Positions 7,832 to 13,781 of a stretch of DNA of 15,164 nt are shown here, piece after piece (the stretch's first letter is position 1; the number at the start of each line of letters is the position of its first letter). This DNA comes from Candidatus Kaiserbacteria bacterium RIFCSPLOWO2_01_FULL_54_13 (GTDB taxonomy: Bacteria; Patescibacteriota; Minisyncoccia; Phycocordibacterales; UBA2100). The stretch spans positions 9,100-24,263 of the forward strand of contig MFLZ01000001.1 of NCBI GenBank assembly GCA_001781685.1, read 5' to 3'. The position numbers were made by a program, and so were the translations under genes. A model generated the notes under the pieces. The model was not told the origin of the DNA. It saw nothing but the letters and a program-made list of their open reading frames with translations, and searched no databases.

Positions 7832-8365
7832 CTAGAGTCGCACAACGTCTCCGACTTCGACACTGTACTCCTTTACCCATCCAGCAGGAAGCTCTAGCAC
7901 GTATCTCGCCTCTATTCTCGGCTCGAAGACAGCGGGAAAGGTCTCCGGAGAGACATTTTCTCGCACATCCACGACTACTCCTTCGCGAGAAATCCACAAA
8001 ATGTCAATAGCAAAACGCATGTCTTTCATCCAAAAGGAATACACTCCATCCTCGGGAAAGATGAAGAGCATCCCCTCATCCGGTGCAAGCCCGCCCCGAC
8101 CGCTCAATCCCCTTTCTCGCTCCTCATTAGAGTCCGCGACGGTAACTCTCACTGTGCGATCATTGAGCTGAACAGTCGACGAGGCGACAGCGAGAGTATT
8201 GGTAGCACTGATATCCGCCGAGGGAAGTCCCGGGAGCTTGGTGTAGACGAGTGAAATGAGAATCGCGCATGCCGCTAAGAGAAGCGCGACTGAGAGAGTT
8301 TGTTTCACCCCGTTAGAAGTAGGACGCGGACTATCAAAGTGACCACCTACGCGTTCATCGCTCAT
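7832..8365 (-). CDS. Membrane-anchored DUF192 family protein
   Basis: The 177-residue protein has a short polar N-terminus, one membrane helix (about residues 22-43), a linker, and a DUF192 domain over the last ~110 residues. Family hallmarks are ERERGLSGRGGLAPDEGMLF, the YSFWMKDMRFAIDILWI core and ARYVLELPAGW near the end. DUF192 proteins are small secreted or membrane-tethered beta proteins of uncertain function. The domain would face outward. The start is the ATG at 8365; it has no Shine-Dalgarno site. The codons for TSNGV form one arm of an inverted repeat whose other arm lies upstream of the start (8307-8419), so the start codon sits inside a potential stem-loop. It ends about 105 bases before the reductase start on the same strand. 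Confidence 0.88.
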   Translation of the reverse strand: MSDERVGGHFDSPRPTSNGVKQTLSVALLLAACAILISLVYTKLPGLPSADISATNTLAVASSTVQLNDRTVRVTVADSNEERERGLSGRGGLAPDEGMLFIFPEDGVYSFWMKDMRFAIDILWISREGVVVDVRENVSPETFPAVFEPRIEARYVLELPAGWVKEYSVEVGDVVRL

Positions 8366-8419
8366 ATATAAAATGGGGTGCAGACACTGAGCTCGCGTGT
8401 CCGCGACTTCTAACGGGGT
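8307..8419. repeat. Inverted repeat enclosing the DUF192 start codon
   Basis: ACCCCGTTAGAAGT (8307-8320) plus CGCGGAC (8325-8331) is mirrored by GTCCGCG (8399-8405) plus ACTTCTAACGGGGT (8406-8419). This is 14 + 7 perfect base pairs with a 4-nt bulge (8321-8324) around a 67-base loop containing the ATG. The left arm is coding and the right arm is upstream. It may be a translational switch or a dispersed repeat pair. Confidence 0.65.
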
Positions 8420-8445
8420 TCATCCCCTAATAAAAGCACAATTCA

Positions 8446-8569
8446 TGAGCGCGCAAAAGTGATTCAGATGCGAGGCGCGGAGAAGCGGTGCGCGAGACGT
8501 ATTGGACAATACGGTGAGCGCGACGCAGAGGCTCCGCAACGAAGCAGTTGGATTATTTTTGCGCGCTCA
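8446..8569. repeat. Inverted repeat with nested hairpins at the DUF1761 stop
   Basis: TGAGCGCGCAAAA (8446-8458) is mirrored perfectly over 13 bp at 8557-8569. Inside, GCGGAG (8477-8482) pairs with CTCCGC (8532-8537), and CGTATT-GGAC-AATACG (8498-8513) forms the tip. The right arm contains the stop codon of the DUF1761 gene. The unit is about 124 bp. It could be a transcript-end structure or a non-autonomous repeat; the 8420-8566 gap contains nothing else I recognise. Confidence 0.55.
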
Positions 8570-8971
8570 AAATAGGAGGACGATTGCCATCGCGATGAAT
8601 GACACCAGCCAATAGAGCGCATTGATGAGATACAAAGTGAACGGCTTTTGCTCCCAGAGAACTATTCCAAGCATCGTGGGTAACACGAATCCCGCCCAGC
8701 ACCAGAAGCCCAGCTCAATCGCGCCGATCACTTCGTAGACGCCCCATGCAATTCCAAAATAGTTCATCACATATGCCGCGAGCATGCTTGCCATGAGTCC
8801 GAAGAATGCCATGAGTGGCATTTTCTTTTTGCCGCGCTCCACCATCTCGGGTGAGAGATTGGTCATTCGCATCCATGCGCCGCCAAAGACGCGCGGGTGG
8901 TACCACACGAAGCCGATAGCTACAGAGGCAATGCCTGCAAAAAATATCGAGAGAAACTTCACTTCGATCAT
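8567..8971 (-). CDS. DUF1761 family membrane protein
   Basis: From the ATG at 8971 this encodes 134 residues with four membrane helices (about residues 6-24, 50-70, 74-103 and 108-132). The first helix runs into the family-like block VWYHPRVFGGAWMRM, typical of DUF1761, a small integral membrane family of unknown function. An upstream in-frame GTG (8977) would add two residues, but the ATG lies exactly 6 nt after a -10-like TACGAT (8983-8978), as at other genes here. The TGA stop lies in the arm of an inverted repeat. The gene diverges from the operon starting at 9088. Confidence 0.8.
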   Translation of the reverse strand: MIEVKFLSIFFAGIASVAIGFVWYHPRVFGGAWMRMTNLSPEMVERGKKKMPLMAFFGLMASMLAAYVMNYFGIAWGVYEVIGAIELGFWCWAGFVLPTMLGIVLWEQKPFTLYLINALYWLVSFIAMAIVLLF

Positions 8972-8977
8972 ACACAC

Positions 8978-8983
8978 ATCGTA
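8978..8983 (-). promoter_or_regulatory. -10 of the DUF1761 gene (leaderless type)
   Basis: Minus-strand TACGAT ends 6 nt before the ATG at 8971. It matches TATAAT at 4 of 6 positions. The spacing equals that at 9088, 11790 and 15044, which is the main support. Confidence 0.4.
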
Positions 8984-9048
8984 GCTGAGTCACCGCAGGC
9001 GTCCAGTCCCGAGTGTGCACATTCAGACACAGTCTTTGGTATTCCCGC

Positions 9049-9069
9049 GAGATAGAACTGTGTTATCTC
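9049..9069. promoter_or_regulatory. Operator-like palindrome in the promoter of the 9088 operon
   Basis: GAGATA (9049-9054) and TATCTC (9064-9069) flank 9 nt. The 21-bp site is symmetric at 8 of 10 pairs (the inner AC-T-GT also matches). It ends 6 nt before the -10 box, so a bound dimer would cover the -35 region and block RNA polymerase. No regulator gene is adjacent. Confidence 0.5.
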
Positions 9070-9075
9070 ATGGGG

Positions 9076-9081
9076 TATACT
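9076..9081 (+). promoter_or_regulatory. -10 of the 9088 operon (leaderless type)
   Basis: TATACT lies exactly 6 nt before the ATG at 9088, so transcription should start at or near the A of the start codon. A weak -35 (TAGAAC, 9053-9058) lies 17 nt upstream, inside the palindrome. Confidence 0.55.
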
Positions 9082-9087
9082 TTTGGT

Positions 9088-9945
9088 ATGTTCATGCTGC
9101 GCAAACCGAGTGAGATGCCTTCCGGATCAAGTAACGAGAACGAAGAACGTGAGCCTGCCCTGAAAAGCAGCTCGTCACTTGAAGTACATTGGTCTGATGT
9201 AAGGATGTGGCAGGAGTTCCTCAGAGAATTCAACCTCGAACATATAGACCTGAACAAGAAAGAGATCATAGTCTATGGTCTTGAGAACAACGTTGCTATC
9301 ACACGCGCCTTCAGGCTCGAAAACTCGGAGCATTTCACTGCCTTAACAGAAAGTGAAGCAGAGGCCGACATGCTCAAGAGCAAGGGAAATATCAGGGCAG
9401 TAAAAGGAGAAGCAGAGTGGCACAAATTCGACAAGCAAGGATTCATCGTGGTGGCTATGAACGGTGATATCCACGTCACCAAGCATCTTCTCAAGAACGT
9501 CCAGCTCGGAGGATGGTTCCTTTGCGGTATACACGTAGCGAATGCTCTCCGCGGAACGGGTTATAAATTGATGGGTTTGATCGATAGAAGCCACGGGCAC
9601 CCGAGTGTAGATAGGAGTATCAGCGACGAGATCTGGGAGGATGTCGCAGTGACCAACGAAAGCGAATATGATTCTGCAGAAAAGATTGAGGGTATGGTGA
9701 CTAAAGATGAGATGAGGAAAAAACTCAAAGCAGCAGGAAGAAAGCCGGGCAAGGACGTCGTCGCCGATTACATCGAACTACTCGATGATGCAAAGGATCA
9801 ACATAACCCACTCTCATCTGACGGCAACGTGATCTTCAAGACGGAGCAAGACGGCGTTGAGATAGAAGTCAAGCTTAATACCGTTCTTCCAGTCAAAGAG
9901 AACGAGCATCAGAACAAAACATTCGTCATGAAGCGGGAGATCTAG
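9088..9945 (+). CDS. Hypothetical protein, first gene of the ABC-transporter operon
   Basis: I do not recognise this 285-residue protein. The N-terminal ~30 residues are polar and Ser/Glu-rich (disordered-looking). The middle mixes alpha and beta predictions and holds one hydrophobic stretch (GGWFLCGIHVANAL), probably buried rather than transmembrane. The C-terminal third is charged, with helical segments (TKDEMRKKLKAAG) and strands (NVIFKTEQDGVEIEVKLN). There is no signal peptide or obvious catalytic motif. The frame is open back to 9013, but ATG 9088 is chosen because TATACT ends 6 nt upstream; ATG 9094 is the alternative. Base composition looks less GC-rich than the reductase or MurJ genes. 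It is 54 bases before an ABC exporter gene, so it may work with it. Confidence 0.75.
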   Translation: MFMLRKPSEMPSGSSNENEEREPALKSSSSLEVHWSDVRMWQEFLREFNLEHIDLNKKEIIVYGLENNVAITRAFRLENSEHFTALTESEAEADMLKSKGNIRAVKGEAEWHKFDKQGFIVVAMNGDIHVTKHLLKNVQLGGWFLCGIHVANALRGTGYKLMGLIDRSHGHPSVDRSISDEIWEDVAVTNESEYDSAEKIEGMVTKDEMRKKLKAAGRKPGKDVVADYIELLDDAKDQHNPLSSDGNVIFKTEQDGVEIEVKLNTVLPVKENEHQNKTFVMKREI

Positions 9946-9999
9946 CTCTATTTCCTCAAGAATGTCTCTACCCACCAGCACCTCAGTGAGAGTCTAAAT

Positions 10000-11772
10000 A
10001 TGAACAAGGAACTTTCCGAAATACTTGTTGGATTTCGGAGAGTGCTCTCGCTCTTAGAGCAATCAGAAAGGGCAACACTTCTTCTCGCATCATTGGTAAT
10101 GCTCATCGCAGGTGTGCTTACAAACATCCCCGCTCTCATTCTTGGACGATTGGTGGACAGACTCGTAGACGCTCCCCAGATAGAATTCTCATCGGCGGCT
10201 CCATATATCGGATTTATCATTGCTGTTATCCTCGCGCGCGAAGTGCTCACTGTTGTGCGAAAGTATTTTGTCGAAAACATCGCGACACAAACCGAGAAGA
10301 AACAAACCGTCCGCGCAATCGAGCATATACTGAAAGTAGACATAGCGAGCATCACTGCCCAGCAGATCGGCTCGCTCCATGGCAGGATTTTTAGATCTAT
10401 CCAGGGACTCGTGCGCATCATCAAGCTTGGGTTCCTCGATTTTTTTCCGACTTTCTTTGCTGCTCTCGCGGCGATAGGAATCGCTCTCTACCAAAAGCCT
10501 ATTCTCGCAACAATCATGATTCTCGTCATTCCCGCTGGTCTTTTTATCGTCATCAAACAGATAAGTTCACAAAAGGGAATACGTGTATCGCTCCTGCGAG
10601 GGAAGGAAAAAATAGACGGTACGGTAGTGGAGACGCTGGGCGGCATAGAAACAGTGCGGGTCCTTAGCACTGAGAAGCAGGAAGTGGAAAAGGTCGAACG
10701 TGTTGCAGAGGAGTTGCGGAAGCGTGAAATCAAGCATCATATCTCGATGTCGTTTTTTGATGCCGGAAAATATCTGAACGAGGGTTTTTTCTACATTCTC
10801 GTCATTAGTATCGCGATACTCTTCTCTGCAGAGGGCGCTATTACCAAGGGAGATATACTTGTGTATTCCATTCTGTTCCTGAGTATCACGGCTCCTCTGC
10901 GCGAAATCCATCGCATACTCGACGAGGCACATGAGAGTTCGATCCGAGTGAACGATTTGTACGAACTGTTGGAGCAACCCGCCGATGCTTCTTTCCGCTC
11001 GCAGGCTCTGGAAAAAATCTCCGGGGACACTGAAGAAGTAATTAGGGTTGATGGACTGTCTTTCTCCTATCCCGACAAGAAATTCGAGGTCTTAGACAGA
11101 GTGAATTTCGCAGTCAAAAAAGGAGAGAAGATTGGGATCGCCGGGGCCTCCGGTGGCGGAAAATCGACCCTTATAAAGATCTTCTTGCGCCTTGTTCATG
11201 GGTACTCTGGCAACATATACGTCTTTGGTAAAGATCTGCGGTCAGTGAGCCGCGATGAAATCGCAGACAAGATTGCGTATGTTCCGCAAAAAACCTACAT
11301 CTTCTCGGGAACGATCAGAGAGAATATTGTCTATGGGTGCGCAAGAAAAGACATTTCAGACAAAGAAATTGTAGGTGCGGCAAAATCCGCGAATCTTTTT
11401 AATGAGATCGAGCACTCTCTCGGCGGCTTGAGCGGAATCGTAACGGAAAACGGAAACAATTTGAGCGGCGGCCAGAAACAGCGCATCGCGCTCGCGCGCC
11501 TTATTCTCAAGTCGCCGGAGATTCTGATACTGGACGAGGCGACTTCCGCCCTCGATAACACAAACGAAACAGCAATACAACGAAGTCTTGAGAAACTGTT
11601 CGAGAAGAAGACAATGCTGATAATCGCTCATCGTCTGACCACTCTCAAAAACTGCGACCGGATTCTTGTGTTCGATAAGGGAAAAATCTTGCAGGAGGGA
11701 AGATTCGACGAACTTGCAAACAAGAAAGGCCTTTTTCAAGATTTCCTTCGTCAAAAAGAGCCTGTCACCTAA
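10000..11772 (+). CDS. ABC exporter with fused membrane and ATPase domains
   Basis: The 590-residue protein is a half-transporter expected to act as a dimer, exporting a substrate at the cost of ATP. Residues ~20-310 form the membrane domain with about six helices. Residues ~347-585 form the nucleotide-binding domain with all key motifs: Walker A GASGGGKST (382-390), Q-loop YVPQ (Q430), signature LSGGQ (488-492), Walker B ILILDE (508-513), D-loop SALD, and the switch His544 in IIAHRLT. It therefore looks catalytically intact. Such proteins carry lipids, peptides or drugs; nothing here fixes the substrate. The gene follows the unrecognised 9088 gene by 54 bases with only a weak GAGAG-type ribosome site, and the DUF155 gene starts 17 bases after its stop. 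An operon of the three is likely. Confidence 0.92.
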   Translation: MNKELSEILVGFRRVLSLLEQSERATLLLASLVMLIAGVLTNIPALILGRLVDRLVDAPQIEFSSAAPYIGFIIAVILAREVLTVVRKYFVENIATQTEKKQTVRAIEHILKVDIASITAQQIGSLHGRIFRSIQGLVRIIKLGFLDFFPTFFAALAAIGIALYQKPILATIMILVIPAGLFIVIKQISSQKGIRVSLLRGKEKIDGTVVETLGGIETVRVLSTEKQEVEKVERVAEELRKREIKHHISMSFFDAGKYLNEGFFYILVISIAILFSAEGAITKGDILVYSILFLSITAPLREIHRILDEAHESSIRVNDLYELLEQPADASFRSQALEKISGDTEEVIRVDGLSFSYPDKKFEVLDRVNFAVKKGEKIGIAGASGGGKSTLIKIFLRLVHGYSGNIYVFGKDLRSVSRDEIADKIAYVPQKTYIFSGTIRENIVYGCARKDISDKEIVGAAKSANLFNEIEHSLGGLSGIVTENGNNLSGGQKQRIALARLILKSPEILILDEATSALDNTNETAIQRSLEKLFEKKTMLIIAHRLTTLKNCDRILVFDKGKILQEGRFDELANKKGLFQDFLRQKEPVT

Positions 11773-11774
11773 AA

Positions 11775-11783
11775 TGATAGAAT
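11775..11783 (+). promoter_or_regulatory. Internal extended -10 promoter of the DUF155 gene
   Basis: TGA followed by TAGAAT (11778-11783, 5/6 to TATAAT) forms an extended -10 exactly 6 nt before the GTG at 11790. It lies in the 17-base gap after the ABC gene. Confidence 0.45.
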
Positions 11784-11789
11784 GATTGC

Positions 11790-12572
11790 GTGAACGAAAT
11801 CAAAGAATTCAGCCTCGAGGCGTTCTACCTCGCGAAAGAGGTGCTCTTGGACAAAGCAGCGGAAAAGCTCGAGAAAAACTTGATAGGCAGGCGCCGCGAA
11901 TTCTTGACTTACCTCTTTGGGCCGCACGAGTTCATGTTCGTCTTTTCCTTCGGCGCCGTGGTCTTTGTAAACATCGACAAGGATACCCAAACCGCGACGA
12001 AGAAAGCCTTGCACAAATTTCTGCGCGCTCCCGTCAGAAAAGACTCATACCACGAATCGTACATATTGCGCCAAGGCGAGAAGGAGCTGAACGTGGGAGA
12101 AGCAGCCGCGGAACTTCCTTCTATAAACACGGGAGAGATTGAGATCGCGGCGAGAATTTTGGCGCAATCTGTTGCACTCGAATACATCGAAGACCTCACC
12201 GATGAGATACTTTCGAACATTGAGTCCATCAATTCCGGCCTCGAAAAGGGAAAGCTCCCGCAGAGTTCACGTGCGGTTCTCCGGCTTTTTGCGCAGAACA
12301 ACAGCATCATTCAGTTTGTAATTTCGAAGCTGGCGCTTTTGGATAAGCCCGACATTGCATGGGAGAACGAGCGGCTCGAAGTCCTCTTCTCGCAACTTGC
12401 AGACATGTTCGAGCTCCGCTCGCGATTCCGCAATGTTGAATACAAAATCGGCTTCGCGCGCGAAAATTCCGAATTTATACTTACTGCCCTTCAAAGCCGC
12501 CGCGAGAGTTTCCTCGAGATAATCATCATTGTCCTCATCGCGATAGACATTCTTCTCTACTTCTTTGGTTAG
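11790..12572 (+). CDS. DUF155 / RMD1 (YagE-like) family membrane protein
   Basis: The 260-residue protein resembles the DUF155/RMD1 family known from fungal mitochondrial proteins (Rmd1, Rmd8) and bacterial YagE. It has an N-terminal beta core including HEFMFVFSFGAVVFVNI, a long helical region, and the family's end: a basic helix (LQSRRESFLEI) running into one C-terminal membrane helix (IIIIVLIAIDILLYFF). It is tail-anchored with its bulk probably in the cytoplasm. The bacterial function is unknown; fungal relatives have been linked to meiotic division and mitochondrial translation. The start is a GTG at 11790; ATGs just upstream are out of frame and stop after three codons. An extended -10 sits 6 nt before the GTG. 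The gene converges with the LysE-type gene across a 35-base gap without an obvious terminator. Confidence 0.8.
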   Translation: MNEIKEFSLEAFYLAKEVLLDKAAEKLEKNLIGRRREFLTYLFGPHEFMFVFSFGAVVFVNIDKDTQTATKKALHKFLRAPVRKDSYHESYILRQGEKELNVGEAAAELPSINTGEIEIAARILAQSVALEYIEDLTDEILSNIESINSGLEKGKLPQSSRAVLRLFAQNNSIIQFVISKLALLDKPDIAWENERLEVLFSQLADMFELRSRFRNVEYKIGFARENSEFILTALQSRRESFLEIIIIVLIAIDILLYFFG

Positions 12573-12607
12573 ACGCTCTCTCCGACACAAAGCGGAAGGG
12601 GCGAGAT

Positions 12608-13231
12608 TTAGTCGTAAAAGGCGATCATTAATGCAAGCAATAGCAGTGCCACACCAAGAAATATATTTGCGACATGTTTGTACTTCGCAAATGTGGCTCG
12701 AATTTTGCTTTGTGTGAAAAATACAGAAAGGACCGATGCCATTACAAACGAGTTGATAGGCATCGCAATCCACAAAAACCCAACTGCCCAGAAAGCAGCG
12801 CCGGACGATATTAATGTCGCGAAAATACTTGCGAAAAATAGAGAAGCGTTTGGGTTCAGAATATTGGCAAGAAAGCCCGTTTTGAATGCTTCAAGCGACG
12901 ATATGTTTTCTCGCTCTATTGTAGTCTCAGACTCGCCCGCACTTGGTCTTGTAAATACGATTTTGAAACCGAGATACGCCAGATACCCCACGCCCAAAAA
13001 TTTGAGAACCGTGAGCGCCGCGTCGGATATCGATATGAGTAGCGTAGCCGCCGCAATCGAGTACGCAATGTGAACAAAATTGCCGATTGCGATTCCCACC
13101 GCTGTCCATATTCCAATCTTGCGCGAATACACGAGCGCGTTTCGTATGATCAGCACAAAAAGTGGTCCCGGAGTAAGCCATGCAAAAACATGTATGGCCA
13201 AAATTGTGCTGATGAGAATAATGTTTTCCAT
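12608..13231 (-). CDS. LysE/RhtB family exporter
   Basis: From the ATG at 13231 this encodes 207 residues with about six membrane helices. The N-terminus, HVFAWLTPGPLFVLIIRNAL, fits the LysE/RhtB pattern in which helix 1 contains a PGP motif, and LANILNPNASLFFASIF matches the conserved NPK-like loop of helix 4. Members export amino acids or small metabolites by proton antiport. The frame stays open to 13768, but the extension would translate the tRNA-like and hairpin sequences; family alignment supports the MENIILIS start. The ATG follows the CCA of the tRNA-Ser-like element with no bases between, so there is no room for a normal ribosome site. After tRNA 3' processing the message would begin at the ATG. 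Confidence 0.85.
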   Translation of the reverse strand: MENIILISTILAIHVFAWLTPGPLFVLIIRNALVYSRKIGIWTAVGIAIGNFVHIAYSIAAATLLISISDAALTVLKFLGVGYLAYLGFKIVFTRPSAGESETTIERENISSLEAFKTGFLANILNPNASLFFASIFATLISSGAAFWAVGFLWIAMPINSFVMASVLSVFFTQSKIRATFAKYKHVANIFLGVALLLLALMIAFYD

Positions 13232-13254
13232 TGGCGGAGGGTGAGAGATTCGAA

Positions 13255-13276
13255 TCCCTAGGGGATCCCTTTGGGA
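13255..13276 (-). repeat. Double 11-nt hairpin inserted at the T stem/loop junction
   Basis: Minus strand: TCCC-AAA-GGGA followed directly by TCCC-CTA-GGGA. Both are perfect 4-bp stems with 3-nt loops. They sit between GAGAG and TTCGAAT of the T arm. Confidence 0.8.
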
Positions 13277-13290
13277 CTCTCGGTGCCTTG

Positions 13291-13312
13291 TCCCAACGGG
13301 AAGTCTTAGACT
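13291..13312 (-). repeat. Double 11-nt hairpin inserted in the variable-arm loop
   Basis: Minus strand: AGTC-TAA-GACT followed directly by TCCC-GTT-GGGA, again two perfect 4-bp/3-nt hairpins. Removing them closes GTGCC/GGCAC over a GCAA tetraloop. Confidence 0.8.
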
Positions 13313-13344
13313 CGGCACACGCGCTCTCCAAGTGTGCAATCCGC

Positions 13345-13366
13345 GCCGAAGGCTTCCCTTCGGGAA
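13345..13366 (-). repeat. Third back-to-back hairpin pair, also 22 nt
   Basis: Minus strand: TTCCC-GAA-GGGAA (13 nt) followed directly by GCC-TTC-GGC (9 nt). The total is again 22 nt with 3-nt loops, lying in the unresolved 5' half of the tRNA-like sequence. The uneven split makes this less certain than the other two. Confidence 0.45.
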
Positions 13367-13447
13367 AGGGTCCCTGTTGGGGCTAGACCACGCTGCGGCG
13401 AGCAATGCGGTCTTTACTGTACAACATTCGAACCTACTTTGGCGAGC

Positions 13448-13584
13448 ATCCGGAGGATAACTGACGCACGCGCCGAGCGCGTGGTAGCTTGAAACTGCCT
13501 CGTACGCTCCGATTCCGTGCCAACGCGACAGAAGCCCCGCCCGCCGCCGCACTCGACAGCACGATGAGGCATCGAGTACGGCGG
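13448..13584. other. Further hairpins in the gene-free 13332-13781 stretch
   Basis: Three more hairpins occur: ATCC-GGA-GGAT (13448-13458, the same 4-bp/3-nt design), CACGCGC-CGA-GCGCGTG (13467-13483, 7-bp stem, 3-nt loop), and a 13-nt stem with one mismatch (13544-13556 with 13572-13584, 15-nt loop) that abuts the repeat at 13586. No coding sequence is supported in this stretch. Confidence 0.5.
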
Positions 13585-13677
13585 CAACCCCGAAAGAAAA
13601 CGCTCCTCGCATTTCTGATTTGGCGGGGGGGAATGCATTTTGAAAAAGGAAAGGGCGTTTTCTTTCGGGGTTCTGCC
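13583..13677 (+). mobile_element. About 90-bp MITE-like hairpin repeat, left copy
   Basis: The unit is bounded by a perfect 18-bp inverted repeat (AACCCCGAAAGAAAACGC at 13586-13603, mirrored at 13655-13672) around a 51-nt asymmetric core containing a run of seven G. Bases 13606-13677 recur without mismatch in inverted orientation at 15093-15164. The unit encodes no protein, so it would be non-autonomous if mobile. It may also serve as the transcript end of the 13782 gene. Confidence 0.7.
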
Positions 13678-13781
13678 CTCCAAGTATTCGGGCAGGGGCG
13701 GCGGAAATGCGGAGCTCGCGAAAAAAAGGAATTTTTGTTGGAGGAAATTTTTTGTGCGCGAAACTCAAAAAAGAACAAAGA

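Larger units (their letters stand above)
13232..13331 (-). tRNA. tRNA-Ser(GGA)-like 3' half with two 22-nt hairpin insertions
   Basis: On the minus strand the sequence gives anticodon loop TTGGAGA (anticodon GGA, 13329-13327), 3' anticodon stem GCGCG, variable arm GTGCC...GGCAC, T arm GAGAG-TTCGAAT-CTCTC, acceptor ACCCTCC, discriminator G and CCA (13234-13232). This is a normal serine class II layout only if two 22-nt blocks are left out: 13291-13312 in the variable loop (leaving GCAA) and 13255-13276 between T stem and T loop. The 5' half is not resolved: the 5' anticodon strand is either CACAC with two A-C mismatches or is itself interrupted; a D-arm-like CGTGGTCTA lies near 13390; no GGAGGGT acceptor partner was found. 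It may be a heavily interrupted functional gene or a pseudogene. Confidence 0.6.

Noticed and set aside
13420..13440. Second T-loop-like TTCGAA on the minus strand near 13430
   Set aside because: Flanking bases cannot form a 5-bp T stem; TTCGAA is itself a palindrome and occurs by chance.
13583..13677. Integron attC site
   Set aside because: The hairpin ends lack the RYYYAAC/GTTRRRY core motifs, and no integrase gene is in the window.
13232..13768. Long upstream extension of the LysE-type frame (386 residues)
   Set aside because: It covers the tRNA-like sequence and repeats, and family similarity begins at MENIILIS.
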